Assembly: GCF_001642475.1 (NCBI RefSeq)
Contig: NW_019174011.1
Coordinates: 62,001-126,000 of the forward strand
DNA from: Fonsecaea monophora
Lineage: Eukaryota; Ascomycota; Eurotiomycetes; Chaetothyriales; Herpotrichiellaceae
Length of the DNA stretch: 64,000 nucleotides
Direction of reading: 5' to 3'
The notes beneath the pieces were generated by a model. It did not search any database. It was given only the letters and a program-made list of their open reading frames with translations, and had not been told where the DNA came from. Below, piece by piece: positions 32,460 through 44,500 of this stretch. Made by a program: the position numbers and the translations under genes. Every line of letters starts with the position of its first letter. The first letter of the stretch is position 1.

Positions 32460-35434
32460 ACGTCAAGAGACAACTCTTTGCTCGTTAGTCTCACTATCAC
32501 GACTTTCAGTACCAATACTAACCTGGTCAAGGCTCGGAGCGAGTGAAGGGGATCGATTTCCATAGGCAAGTACTGAATTCCCACGAGAGTCCAGGGTTCT
32601 AACAGTTACGCAGTACCGAGCCATGGGTATAACTTTCCTGGACACCTCCCTCTTAAATCCAGGCACTGACGATCCAAGATCCTCACAACTTTGTACAATG
32701 GCCATGCTCACATTTGGTCCTACGAAACACAATCGATCATCAAAACCTTTGAGCTCACCGACGTGCCTGTGAGGGCAGGGAGATTCATTGAAAGAAAGAA
32801 CTGGATAGTATGTGGCAGCGATGACTTCCAACTTCGAGTGGTCAACTGGAATACAAGTGAAAAGGTCAAATCGTTTGAGGCGTAAGTGGCTCGTGACCTC
32901 AAAGACATCGAATAGGTGGACTTACAATGACGGGTGTAGGCACCCAGACTATATCCGCGCAATTGTCGTGCATCCTGTCCTGAGTGTCGTCCTGACAGCC
33001 TCAGATGACATGACGATTCGGATGTTTGACTGGGAAAAGGACTGGCGGTGTGTGCGTGAGTTTGTTGGACATCAACATTATGTGATGGGTCTTGCCATCA
33101 ACCCGAAGGATACCAATGTCTTTGCATCAGCATGCTTAGATCGCACTATCAAGGTCTGGAGCATCGACAATGCCACCGCTAAGCAGACGATCGAGGCACA
33201 CGAAAAAGGTGTGAATCACGTCGACTACTACCCACATAGCGACAAGCCTTATTTACTCAGCACTTCCGATGACAAGACGGTCAAAGTATGGGATTATACC
33301 ACCAAGGCTCTCATCGCAACACTCGAAGGACACACTAGTAATGTCAGCTTCGCCTGCTATCACCCTGAATTACCAGTCATCATCTCCGGCTCAGAAGACG
33401 GGACCATCAAGATATGGCACGCCAATACGTATCGGTTAGAGCAATCATTGAGCTATGGCCTGGAGAGGGCTTGGTGTGTTTCGTACCAAAGAGGAAAACA
33501 AGGCGTCGCAATGGGCTTTGATGATGGTGCCGTTGTGGTGAAAATGGGCAGAGAGGAACCAGCCGTGTCCATGGATGGAACGGGGAAACTCGTTTGGGCG
33601 CGACACAACGAGGTAGTATCTGCTATCATCAAAGGGGGAGATGCGACGCTCAAAGATGGCGCACCTATTGCTCTTCCGAGCAAGGAGATGGGCACCACAG
33701 AAATGTGAGCATTGCCCTCAAATACGAGGCGAAAATACTGACGAGAGATGCAGCTATCCAACCACACTATCTCATTCACCCAACGGGAGGTTTGTCAGCG
33801 TCTGCGGTGACGGAGAGTTCATCATTGTAAGCATCGTGGCGTTTCTCTTTTGCGAAGACGATCCTTCTGACAACCGCGCAGTACACAGCGTTGGCATGGA
33901 GAAATCAGGCTTTCGGCTCAGCACTTGATTTTGCATGGTAGAGTGGCCTCAACCTGAGATACGACGATCTGCTAATATTGGTCCAAGGGCATCACATCAG
34001 AATCCAACCGATTATGCGATCCGAGAATCTAGCACCAGCGTCAAGATTTTCAAGAAATTGAAAGAAAGCGGAAGTCTCGATGTCGGCTTTCAAGCTGAAG
34101 GCCTCTGTGGCGGTGCTCTACTCGGTGTCAAGGGACAAGGGGGAATCGGCATGTTTGACTGGGAGACCGGCACTCTCGTCCGGAGAATTGAGGTCGAGCC
34201 TACTGAGGTAATAATCATCAGTTTATGGATGTGACTGTGGCTGACAGATTCCGGGCAGGTTTACTGGAGCGAGTCTGGCGAACTAGTGGCCCTTGCCTGC
34301 TCCGACACCACCTACGTCCTCCGCTTCGATCGCGAGGCCTACCTTGATGGCCTCAACAACGGCCACGCAGATGAGGACGGCGTCGAGGCCGCCTTTTCCG
34401 TGGTGACCGATTTGCAAGAATCTGTCAAATCCGGCGAATGGGTTGGCGATGCTTTCATATTCACCACGAGCACTCGTCTGAGTTACCTCCTTGGCGAACA
34501 AGTCGTGAACATCGCCCAGTTCGACCAGCCAATGTACCTGCTACGGTATCTGCAACGTGATGAGCGCGTCTACCTCTGCGACAAGGACGTCGGCGTCGTC
34601 TCCTACAGCCTCTCTACTGCACTCCTCTCCTATCAGACCCTCGTCCTGCGAGACGAACTCGACGCCGCGCAAGAACTCCTTCCTGATATCCCGCAAGATC
34701 AAATGAACAAGATTGCACGTTTCCTCGAAGCACAGGGCCACAAGGAGCTCGCACTAGAAGTCGCCACTGATCCTGAGCATCGCTTTGAATTAGCGCTGGG
34801 ATTGAACAATCTCGCGATTGCGTTGGAGATCGCGAGGGAATCAGATACCCAAGCACGGTGGGCTTCTGTTGCTGACAAAGCCCTAGAAGCTTGGGACGTG
34901 AAACTTGCGGAAGAGTGCTTCACTCACGCAAAAGACCTTGGTTCTCTGCTGCTCTTGTACACAAGCTCTGGCAACAAGGAAGGACTACTCAAACTTGCGA
35001 AGCAGGCAGAAGAATCGGGTGCCAACAACGTCGCATTTGCTGCCCTGTGGTCCACAGGCGATGTGGTAAGTTGCATTGACCTTCTGAAGCGAACGGGAAG
35101 GATCAGTGAGGCGGTGCTGTTCAGCCAGACGTACAAGCCGAGCTTGACTCAAGGGTTGGCGGTGGAGTGGAAAGACGGACTGGAGAAACAAGGAAAGGGC
35201 AAAGTCGCAAGGCTCCTGGGCATCCCCGGAAAGGGCCAGGACGAAGAGTTGTTCCCCGAGTGGGATGAATACATCAAGCTAGAGGAGGAGGTTGAAAGTG
35301 GAAACGGGCCATCAGCATCTACCAAGGCACAAGTCGACCTTCTTGAGTTGAACGGCGGTGCCGAGAAGGGGCACGAGTCAGATGAGGCTGTGGAAACAAA
35401 TGGGGCAGCTGAGGCGGATGGAGACGAGGAATGA
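32450..35434 (+). CDS. SEC27: Coatomer subunit beta' (beta'-COP), nine exons
   Basis: 857-aa WD40 protein of the COPI coat, which binds dilysine cargo signals and mediates Golgi-to-ER retrieval. Exons: 32450-32483, 32532-32565, 32614-32626, 32679-32881, 32940-33704, 33754-33826, 33882-33937, 33988-34207, 34259-35434; the sum is an exact multiple of three. Introns are 48-58 nt. The early exons are tiny: MRLDVKRQLFA, then SERVKGIDFH, then a 13-nt exon completing STEPW, then ILTTLYNGHAHIWSYETQ. The second intron begins GCAAGT, a GC-AG intron; a GT donor four bases on would give a 36-nt intron and insert extra residues in a conserved spot. WD repeats run to about residue 310 (DRTIKVWS, DDKTVKVWD, EDGTIKIWH), followed by the family's second propeller and helical solenoid. 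The C-terminus is acidic. The length is usual for fungi. Confidence 0.93.
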
Positions 35435-36095
35435 TAGCGCTGCTTGAGGAACCAGCCAGATAAACTACGAGCGCAAGGAGTTTCGAGAGCTTCGGCTTAC
35501 GGACGGCGTGCTGATAGACACGAGGCTCTCGGGGCAGGAAAAGGATTTGCACCAGGACCCTGGACATCCATGATTGGTGTTCGAAGAGCTTAGGAGGGAT
35601 TGTGACACTGGCCCTCATGTGCAAAACAAATCATCCAAGACATTGGTTCATGGTTGGTTTCTGTCCATTTTATCCCCTTGCATCACAATGGCAATTGCAC
35701 CAACCCCATCCAAGGCTACATGTAGGTATTTACCAGGCAGATGCCATCCTATGTGCTCGGTATGGCCTGGCCATCGTCACACTGTACACTCAAACACAGT
35801 ACACCGTCAACCATACGCCCGAAACACAACAAATCAATACCCATATAGTCTCCCTTCGGTAATTTCTCTGTTTGTACAGGTTTTGAGACTGAAAATTGGA
35901 CTCTGACGTTCCTTCTACCGTACTCCTCTTCACAGCCACCCAAAATCCCGTGAGGCTGAGCTCTGTTTGACCTTTCCGAGCGGGGTCCAACTGAGCATGC
36001 CCGACCTCGCTTCAGAGTCGCAGGACATACGCACGCTATCCTTCTCCCGGTAGGCGGCTCGGGTCGAGTCGGTTATGTCAGACGCCATCGAAAAG
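35435..36095. other. Convergent intergenic region
   Basis: 661 bp between the 3' ends of the coatomer gene and the cyclase gene. No gene or clear terminator structure is seen. Confidence 0.55.
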
Positions 36096-37226
36096 TCACG
36101 ATGAGCGCACATTGCCCTTGACGCCCGTCACATGGGCGACCTGGTGCCAGTGGTCGACTCGCCCTCCCAGCGAGTGGGGTACCAGGAAGTAGAGCTTGTG
36201 AGGGTCCTCTAGGCCCTGGAACTCGTAGTCTCCCAGCGGCCGGATCTCGAATTGCTGGTGCGTGAGATTCGTCTGGTCGCGCCGGCTGCGCAGACTGCGT
36301 AGGTCGAGAGAAGGTGCCGGTGTTGTGCTTGGTCCGTCGGCGGAGCGGCCGTCATCTCCAGTACTATCGGCCGGGACTGGATCATGTGAATCGCTCTGCT
36401 GCTGCTCCTTGGTGATTTCCAACTCTCTCTGTAGCTGACGGAGGAATTCTTCAGACACGACAATCTGGCCGCCCTCGGTGACCTGGATGAACCGCGCCGC
36501 CCGATTGACAACCGGGCCTAAGTAATCCATGCGTTGAATCACCTCGTTCCACTTGCTCACAGTCTCCCCCCAGTGCGCGCTCATCCTCAACTGCAAACCG
36601 CGGAAGAGAACGTGGCCTTCCGGGTCCTTTGTCTCTTGGCCAGGCGGCAGCTTGAGGATCTCCTTCGGCCAGTGCTCGTCCAGGAGCTTCTCCTGCACGT
36701 CGAGGCAGAACTGGACGGCCGACGTGGCGGACGCAAAGGCGATCATGAAACCGTCGCCGTTTTGCTTGACCTCGTAGCCCTGGTTGGCGACAGTGAGGGC
36801 TCTGATCATGTCGTCGTGCAGTTTCATGGCCTCGGTCATGGCCTCTGTGTCCTTTTCCCAGATGTTTGTCGACTTGACGATGTCGGTGAAGACGATTCCG
36901 ATCCGCCCTAGAGGCGGAGGTGTGTCTCGGGCAGGGGTCCCCTCCTCGCTGCTGACCATCACAGCCGCCCGTGCTGGGGTTCTGGCGACATTGCTACTCC
37001 TCATCAAAGTAGTGGTGCATGTTGAAAAACAGGCAGTGCTGCGTACACGCACTCGAATTTGACGCGTCGCAGAATACGCGCCCGTGATGCTCAGAGCACC
37101 TCCCAACGGAGGTACTCCTGCTACAGATGCGGTGGATAGGGATACATGGTTGGACCGAGATAATGTTGTTGATCTGAGGATGATTGTCTGGGCTCGTCTC
37201 AGCTCACAAAGCCCAAATCTAGGCAT
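36096..37226 (-). CDS. Free-standing class III nucleotide cyclase, presequence-like N-terminus
   Basis: Single-exon 376-aa protein with an ATG start. Residues about 107-270 form a class III cyclase catalytic domain of the fungal Cyr1 type. Every catalytic position can be found: metal-binding D115 (FTDIVKST) and D158 (KQNGDGF), purine-selecting K154 and D234 (MDYLGPVVN), and transition-state N241 and R245 (NRAAR). The K/D pair predicts ATP, so cAMP as product. Unlike Cyr1 it has no Ras-association, leucine-rich-repeat or PP2C regions. The first 90-100 residues lack acidic residues almost completely and are rich in Arg, Ser, Thr and Ala, like a mitochondrial presequence. A low-complexity insert (about 276-315) precedes a C-terminal stretch QFEIRPLGDYEFQGLEDPHKLYFLVP, where canonical fungal cyclases also end. 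Organelle import and activity are inferred, not shown. Confidence 0.87.
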   Translation of the reverse strand: MPRFGLCELRRAQTIILRSTTLSRSNHVSLSTASVAGVPPLGGALSITGAYSATRQIRVRVRSTACFSTCTTTLMRSSNVARTPARAAVMVSSEEGTPARDTPPPLGRIGIVFTDIVKSTNIWEKDTEAMTEAMKLHDDMIRALTVANQGYEVKQNGDGFMIAFASATSAVQFCLDVQEKLLDEHWPKEILKLPPGQETKDPEGHVLFRGLQLRMSAHWGETVSKWNEVIQRMDYLGPVVNRAARFIQVTEGGQIVVSEEFLRQLQRELEITKEQQQSDSHDPVPADSTGDDGRSADGPSTTPAPSLDLRSLRSRRDQTNLTHQQFEIRPLGDYEFQGLEDPHKLYFLVPHSLGGRVDHWHQVAHVTGVKGNVRSS

Positions 37227-37971
37227 CCGGTTCGGCGGATCTCTGCAGCTCGCCTAGCAGCAGTCTGCAGCAAAATTGTCTAGCCGTCTGACGAAAGTCA
37301 TGGGGGTTGAAGGGAAAGGAATGGGCACAGCTTTGTTTGGAATCGAGATCTTGCTCAGGTTTGCCACTTTGTTCAAGACAATCTCGAGGAACCGTACTTA
37401 ATCTTCTCTTGCCTGTGCTCAGCTGGTTACGAAGGTGGCGCACTTAGTTCAGATGAGCAGCCCCCTTTGCAAGCTTGCCGAACTTGGAGATTCTCGAGTG
37501 TTTCTGTGGGGGCGATTGTCGCTGACGCCAAAAGCTTCGATTCGAGGACGGGAAGCACCTTATTGGACATCGCTTGCTTGTGTGGGCAGTGGGGGCGGAC
37601 TACATTCGATGGAATATAACCTGTGAGGACGAGGCATCGTTGTATAGGTACAGATTCGCAAAGAGCAGACTTGGCTCGGGTTAGATGATTGTTGATTCTG
37701 TGCGAGGAATGTGAATACCTGCGGCTGTTGCAGTCTGCACTCTTCCATACTTTGGAGCTTCGACCGACCTGCCTGACTAGGTGGCTGTCCCGCTCACATT
37801 CAAAAGTACTTCACGTCTCCCGCCAAGCAACATCACCATATCACTACAGAGGAAATTCCAGTAATATCATTTACACTCTCTAAATTCCTGTCAACATAGC
37901 CCACTAGAGAAAGAAGTCAAGCACATTAAGCAAATAAGACCCCGGGTGACTTCGGGCTATGGAACAAAGGG

Positions 37972-38161
37972 AAAAGTTCCAACAGGGTCAGGAGGGCGGG
38001 GCCTTTCTATATACATGGCATGCTATACCGGGGTCTAGCCATGTCTCCCAGATCCCCTGTGGGGTGTTGGGGGGTGCGCAGTTCAACGCATCCTCTAACA
38101 TCCCACAGGGGGTCTGGGGGGGAGAGGTAAAGTGGAACTTGCTTGGCCTGTTGGAACTTTT
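37972..38161. repeat. Fold-back element with 15-bp terminal inverted repeats
   Basis: The outer arms AAAAGTTCCAACAGG (37972-37986) and its exact complement (38147-38161) bracket 160 bp. Inside, a second inverted repeat of about 30-33 nt per arm (about 38046-38079 and 38085-38118) folds into a GC-rich hairpin. Nearly all differences between its arms are C/T or G/A, so they become G-U pairs in RNA. It could be a MITE-like element, an RNA hairpin gene or a silencing trigger. No target-site duplication is obvious and no second copy occurs in this window. Confidence 0.6.
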
Positions 38162-38903
38162 TTGCTCCCGGCGTTGAAGAAGGTCGGGTGTGGAAAGGCT
38201 GAAAGGATCGATGGATGTAGGATGTTCGATTCTCAAAGCTGGTTGTCAATAATTCTTTTTCTCGACCGGTATTTTTCACTGTGTGGTGTGTGAACTTCCA
38301 ACTTCTCGACAGCGCGATCCCGTGCGCTATCGAGGAGTCAATACTTCACTGGCTAAGTATGATTCCAGGCCAAGTAGGCAGGTCCCCCGGCTAGGGCGAG
38401 ATGTCCATTTTATTCCATCATCTGCTCCGAGGCATTCGAGCTCGCCAGGGCTGCATGTTACCATCATGGTTGATGGGTTGATAGCCTCATGGGCCCAAAG
38501 CCTTATTCATGGCAATGGAGTCACCGTATGTCTCTTCGGTGGTGACTCGTCCGGATAGTCCTGACTCATTCCCATCATCAGGTCAGGTCCTACAAGTCAA
38601 CACCGTGTCAGAGAGTTGCTTCCATCGAGTGGCGTGTCACAGTCCAGCTGTTTCTTGATCTCTCTTCCTAAGCATCCGTGGATTAGGCATTCGTCAAACT
38701 CATCATTTCTTGCCAAGCACTCCTAACAGGTCAAACCCACCACCATATTGATCTGTCGATATCGCAGCAGGTTGTGATACAATCCTGAGAAAATCAGCTG
38801 AGGACCCATGTAGTAGAAATGCTGGGGGCGAATAACTCGAACATTACAAGAACACGCGAGTTGACAGGTCCGAATTAGGATATGGTAGCGGTGGTGGGAA
38901 ATG

Positions 38904-38930
38904 CCCAGTGTGATGTCTTGTTACACTGGG
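38904..38930. promoter_or_regulatory. Inverted repeat CCCAGTGT-N11-ACACTGGG
   Basis: Perfect 8-bp arms (38904-38911 and 38923-38930), about 200 bp upstream of the LEU1 start codon. The spacing of arm centres (19 bp, close to two helical turns) suits a dimeric DNA-binding protein. It is not the Leu3 site CCGG-N4-CCGG. Confidence 0.45.
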
Positions 38931-38943
38931 GCACCTGCGCCAG

Positions 38944-38948
38944 CCAAT
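38944..38948 (+). promoter_or_regulatory. CCAAT box
   Basis: CAGCCAATCAGCG, a full match to the fungal CCAAT-binding complex (Hap/CBC) site, 178 bp before the LEU1 ATG. In filamentous fungi this complex works with iron regulators, which would suit an iron-sulfur enzyme; that link is inference. Confidence 0.55.
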
Positions 38949-39125
38949 CAGCGGCCTTGCGAAGTCATCCTTGACCTCCGATGTCGGTTCCCCCGCCATC
39001 CACCATCTCCCCAAACATTTTCGCTTATAATCTTGTGCCCTGCTATTCGAAGGTTCATCCTAACATTGCATTCCAAAATCTTGAGTCTTTTGTTCAAGGA
39101 AGTGATCGTTGCCGACTCTGTCAAG

Positions 39126-41509
39126 ATGCCTTCAATCCAGTCATCCCCCAGGACTCTGTATGACAAAGTCTTTCAAGACCATGTCGTCAACCAACAGCCA
39201 GATGGCACCGTCCTTCTGTATATCGGTATGCTACACCCTCCACCGCCTGGAAACTGCTTTGAGTCATAAAGGCATTAACATCACCTACAGACAGACATCT
39301 TGTCCACGAAGTCACTTCTCCCCAAGCATTCGAAGGTCTGAAGAACGCTAAGCGGAAAGTGCGCCGACCAGATTGCACGCTGGCCACAACCGACCATAAC
39401 GTCCCCACAACTCCACGGAAGAATTTCAAGAACGTGGCAGACTTTGTCAAGGAAGAAGACAGCAAACTACAGTGCACAACCCTCGAAGACAATGTCCAGG
39501 AGTTCGGGCTCACATATTTCGGCCTGGGGGACAAGAATCAAGGTATCGTGCATGTCATCGGTCCGGAACAGGGCTTCACATTGCCCGGCACAACGGTCGT
39601 CTGTGGCGACAGCCACACCTCGACCCATGGTGCTTTCGGCGCGCTGGCCTTTGGCATTGGTACCAGTGAGGTCGAACACGTCTTGGCCACCCAATGCTTG
39701 ATCACAAAGAAGAGCAAGAACATGCGGATACAAGTCGACGGTCAGTTGGCACCGGGAGTCAGCAGCAAAGACATTATCCTGCATATAATTGGCGTCATCG
39801 GCACCGCTGGCGGTACAGGTGCCGTCATCGAGTTCTGCGGCTCTGCCATTCGAGGTCTTAGCATGGAAGCTCGAATGTCCATCTGCAACATGTCTATCGA
39901 AGGAGGAGCTAGAGCTGGCATGATCGCTCCCGATCAGATCACCTTCGACTACCTCAAGGGACGTCCTCTGGCCCCCAAGGTCGACAGCAATGAGTGGAAG
40001 AAGGCGACCAACTACTGGTCCAGCCTGAGGTCGGACGAAGGTGCCAAATACGATATTGAGATCTTCATCGACGCCAAGGACATTGCCCCAACAGTCTCTT
40101 GGGGCACGTCGCCACAGGATGTTGTTCCCATTACTGGCGTCGTGCCGGGCCCCGATGATTTTGAGGACCCCAACCGGAAAGCCAGCTGCAAACGAGCCCT
40201 TGAATACATGGGCCTCACCGCTGGTACTAAAATGGAAGATATCGAGGTGGACAAGGTTTTCATTGGCTCATGCACAAATTCCCGCATCGAAGATATTCGT
40301 GCTGCCGCCAGGATCGTGGAGGGCAAGAAAGTCGCACCCAACATCAAGCGTGCCATGGTCGTGCCGGGCTCTGGCAACATCAAGGCCCAAGCCGAGAGCG
40401 AAGGCCTTGACAAGATTTTCCTGGATGCCGGCTTTGAATGGCGGGAAGCTGGCTGTTCAATGTGCCTGGGCATGAACCCTGATATCCTGTCACCGAGAGA
40501 ACGATGTGCTAGCACTTCGAATCGCAACTTTGAAGGACGACAAGGTGCTCTAGGTCGCACGCATCTCGTCTCGCCTGTCATGGCGGCGGTGGCGGCGATT
40601 GTGGGCAAATTGGCCGATGTGCGCAAATACAGTGACAATGCGACTCCCGCCAAAGCAGACCCCAAACTCGACGTAATGCCCGAGTATGCAGAGGTTGACT
40701 CCGAAGAAGAGCTTGACCGCATCCTCGATATCCCCACGGACGCAACCAGCACGGCCACTAACCATGTTGAGGCATCTGGAGCGTCCGGGGGACTTCCCAA
40801 ATTCACGGTGCTGAAAGGTATCGCAGCACCTCTCGAGAAAGCCAATGTGGACACAGACGCCATTATCCCCAAGCAGTTCCTCAAGACCATCAAGCGCACG
40901 GGTCTCGGCTCTGCGCTCTTCCATCCCTTGCGGTACAACGAAGACGGCAGCGAAAACCCGTCTTTCGTCCTGAACCAAGAACCCTACCGCAAGGCAAAGA
41001 TCCTCGTCGTCACCGGCCCCAATTTTGGGTGTGGCTCTTCGCGAGAACATGCCCCATGGGCCCTTTTGGACTTTGGAATCAAGTGTGTCATCGCGCCCAG
41101 CTACGCAGACATCTTCTTCAACAACACGTTCAAGAACGGCATGTTGCCGCTCATCATCTCGGACAAGGAGAAACTCAACAAGATCGCCGACGAGGCCCGC
41201 GCCGGCCACGAGATCGAAGTCGACCTACCCAACCAGACCATCCGCGACGACAAGGGCAACGAGCTCGCCACGTTCGAGGTCGAGGAGTTCCGCAAGCACT
41301 GCCTCGTCGAGGGTCTCGACGACATTGGCTTGACCATGCAGATGGAGGACAAGATTGCCCAGTTCGAAGCCAAGCGGACCTTGGACACGCCGTGGTTGGA
41401 CGGCAGCGGGTATTTGAAGAAGTGGCGCAAGGGCCCCGTTAAGGTCGAGGCCGCGCCCGTGCCCAAGACGAATAGGGGCGATGTCAAGACCGACCCTGTC
41501 GAATGGTGA
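39126..41509 (+). CDS. LEU1: 3-isopropylmalate dehydratase (fused subunits), two exons
   Basis: 772-aa enzyme converting 2-isopropylmalate to 3-isopropylmalate, the second step of leucine synthesis. Exon 1 is 39126-39225, the intron 39226-39290 (65 nt, GTATGC...CTACAG), exon 2 39291-41509; the join reads [21 protein letters not shown]. As in other fungi, the bacterial LeuC and LeuD subunits are fused. The aconitase domain holds the three 4Fe-4S cysteines: C361 (CTNSRIED), C422 and C425 (CSMCLGMNPD). The signature ERCASTSNRNFEGRQG follows. A variable linker (about residues 480-545) leads to the swivel domain with GPNFGCGSSREHAPWAL. There is no mitochondrial presequence; it is cytosolic in yeast. 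The upstream CCAAT box and inverted repeat may regulate it. Confidence 0.97.
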
Positions 41510-44500
41510 GGGACCTCTGGAAATATGCTATATGGAATATGGGATATGGAACATGGGTGTCCGAGACACTCGTCCAAGGAACGATGAAAGAACGAGGGAA
41601 AAAGTCTGTTCGGTCGCATGAATCAAAACACAATCGAGAGGAATAAATGCATGGATGCATAACTGGAATGAATGGATATTCTCACACATACTATGAAAGG
41701 ACTTTTTGGGGGATCGAGTGTGCGAAATCCCTTTGGAAATTTTATTCATCTCCATAAATTTTTGCATCGTGTTCCTTTTTTGACTATGTACTTGACGACG
41801 TGACCACCTAACCAAGCAACAAAGTAGTCAAACAACCAAGCAAGCTGAGGAACTCGTTTATTGAGGTGAAAAGGTCAAAAAGAAGGGATGGGAGACGCAT
41901 GTTCGCTCGCTGTGGATGACAACAGCCCCTGTTGGATATGTCATTTCTCATTTCGTCTTTCGATTTGTATCCATTTTTCAGGGGGATACGCTCGCTCTGC
42001 TTTGATCTTTCCTATATTGTTTGTGTTTCCGAATCAAACGCCCAATGTCTGAGACCGCGAGAAAGGATAAGTACAGCCGGGGTTTCACCAGCAGGGTTGT
42101 TGGCACCCGAGTGTCTCGCCTCTAGATTTTGCAGAACCCGGCGTGTCATGAGCTGTGAGAACGTCTCTGCGGCGCGTTGGGGGTGTCGAAGCAAGGACGA
42201 GGGACGAAGGATGACGGTCGAGGAAACCAAGACGCGAGGCAGTCAAGAGACGACGACTCGGGATTCTTGCTCCTCACAATCGGCGGCCGGCTGGGAGTTC
42301 GGTATGATAGACTCTCAATCCACCGTCTCTAGGTTCTTCAACGTCACGACAGCAGGGAATCTGCCTTTGTCACCATCTGTGACACCTAGTTCAAGATTTG
42401 GTATCAGTCTGATGCCCTCACATTTTGCTCTCTCCATTGGGCCGTTTTGTTGCCTGAGTGATGCATGATCAGACTTCAGGTCAGGCATGTACTTAGAGGA
42501 CTGAGTGATATAGAGGATTTGTGGGAGTCGCCGAGATCTTCCCGTGAGAGATTGTAGAGAGAATGCCTTCCTGTGAAGATAGGAGCAGTAAGAACATGCG
42601 TATACCGAGATCAGATACAACAGTACGCCGTATTTTCCTTGCCCAGGCTTCACAAATGAAAGCTGGCGGCTTGTTACCGTAAAAACCGGGTCGGTCAGTG
42701 CGCCTGAGGAACTCTGCTTCAGGAATAAAACAAACACGAAGCCCAATGACGATTGAAAGGGATCTAGGACGGGAGGCTGATTGCCTGGACTGCTTGAAGA
42801 CACGTCGTCTTAGCGACTAAACTCATGGACCTTCATCTGATGGGGCACCTAACATATCCGAGGGGGTGGGTGCACAGATTTCTGGTCGAGCCCTCGCTCT
42901 CGCTCTGTCGACACTGGATTATCCATCTAGGCTGATAGGTAGGGTAGTATGCTTGGGTCGTCTCTCCACGACATCCTGAGTGGCGCTGCACGAGCGAGCT
43001 GTGGACAGAATATCCCGCAGTGTCCAGCGCTAGACAGACTGTGGCTACTTCATCTTCGGGTCACTTCCGAATGCAGATTGAATCACCAAAATGATGCATC
43101 CGTAACTGGGCGCAGATTCGGAGTTGGCCAAATGACTGGAGCTGCGAAGCATAGAGCTAGAGGCCAGATATGGCTTGAGTTCCCTTTCGATGTCCAGTGT
43201 TCGATGTCGCTCGTGTTCGTATCAGCTAATGCAGTGGAGGGCTGAAATTCCTGCAAATGCTGGGTTGGCCACGTGGTCTTCACCGCACACTCTTGCCATC
43301 CCTGCAGTCACTTGGGAAAGTTTGATAAGCCAATCTCATCAAGTAGATTTGAGACTAGAGACTCACGGGAGCCATAGTCGAACGACCCTTTGATTGTCGG
43401 TGAGGGATGGGCGTCTAATTGAAAGTGAGAGCGCCCACGTTACACTTTTCGTGTAAAGGAGAGACAGAACAAATCGGTCGATCCAACCCATGAAGTTAAT
43501 GGGCTGCTGTGATATTCCGGGTCATTAGCAGCTTTCTTCCCAACTGCTCTCCCTTTGGAAGACTGGGGTGTGTGGCGCCCTCCCTGCAACAGCTGCGACA
43601 CACACTGTTCAAGGACAGCGGGCTGGTCCTACAGTGACAATATCTAGAACTCCGCGTCTACGCTAGCGTTTGCGCTTCACCGTTGACTGCTCAAGCCATG
43701 TCATCGAATTACTGTACACCTTGCTCAAGCGCAGAACTTAGTCCAGATCATAGGAGGTCGACACTTGGACGAAGGGTCACAGATACCTTCATTCGGCTCA
43801 AATTCTCTCCTCATCAAGGTTCGACCACCGGACGCTGTCATTGGGCATGTTTAACTCGTGGTGCTAGAACTCTTACCGCGTTTGCCGACTAACCTTGCTT
43901 CGCTTCATTAGGGGAATCCTTAGTGTTGAACAACATGGAAAGGCGTTCTCTATCCATTTTGTGAGAAAGGGACATTGGCCATCACATAGCATTGCATTCC
44001 AGGATTCGGGATTCAGCCTGCTGGGTTCTTCTTGAGAGTTCACGACAAGATGGGCTTGGACTGATTCGAACGTTCGGTAAAGCGCTGGGCAGTTGCACGA
44101 AAGTTGAGGTGTACCAAGCCAGTGACCCTCGCTTGTGCCAACAACTGTCTGAGAGTTAACCAAAAAGGCAGTTCAAGTGAGAGTCGTAGCCAATCGTCCT
44201 AGGCAATGCTCATGCCAATCTGGTGCCTGCGGCAGCTGGGCTGCAGTGATGATTGAGCAGCGAAACACAGTTGGTGCGGTGTCCCGCAGAAAAACCTCGT
44301 GGCCGCCACAAAATCTGGCTTTAGCGGCGTCGGCCACGTGGAACAGGGAACATGTTAGCCTGCTACCTGCATCAATCCAGGTGGATGTGAGTCTCGGCAT
44401 GGGCTGAATATCGTGAAAACATTGGACAGTTTGCTCGGGTTGGTAGGACAGAAATGTGAGGGGCGAATCGGAGTTTTCATTTCCTTTGGACCTGAGGGGC

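Larger units (their letters stand above)
37227..39125. other. Divergent intergenic region (cyclase / LEU1)
   Basis: 1.9 kb with no gene. It contains a 190-bp fold-back element (37972-38161), and near the LEU1 start an 8-bp inverted repeat and a CCAAT box, listed separately. Confidence 0.55.

Noticed and set aside
41932..42468. 178-codon plus-strand ORF after LEU1
   Set aside because: Starts with TTG; mixed composition and no domain.
42315..42803. 162-codon minus-strand ORF
   Set aside because: Starts with GTG, has no domain and has composition like translated non-coding DNA.
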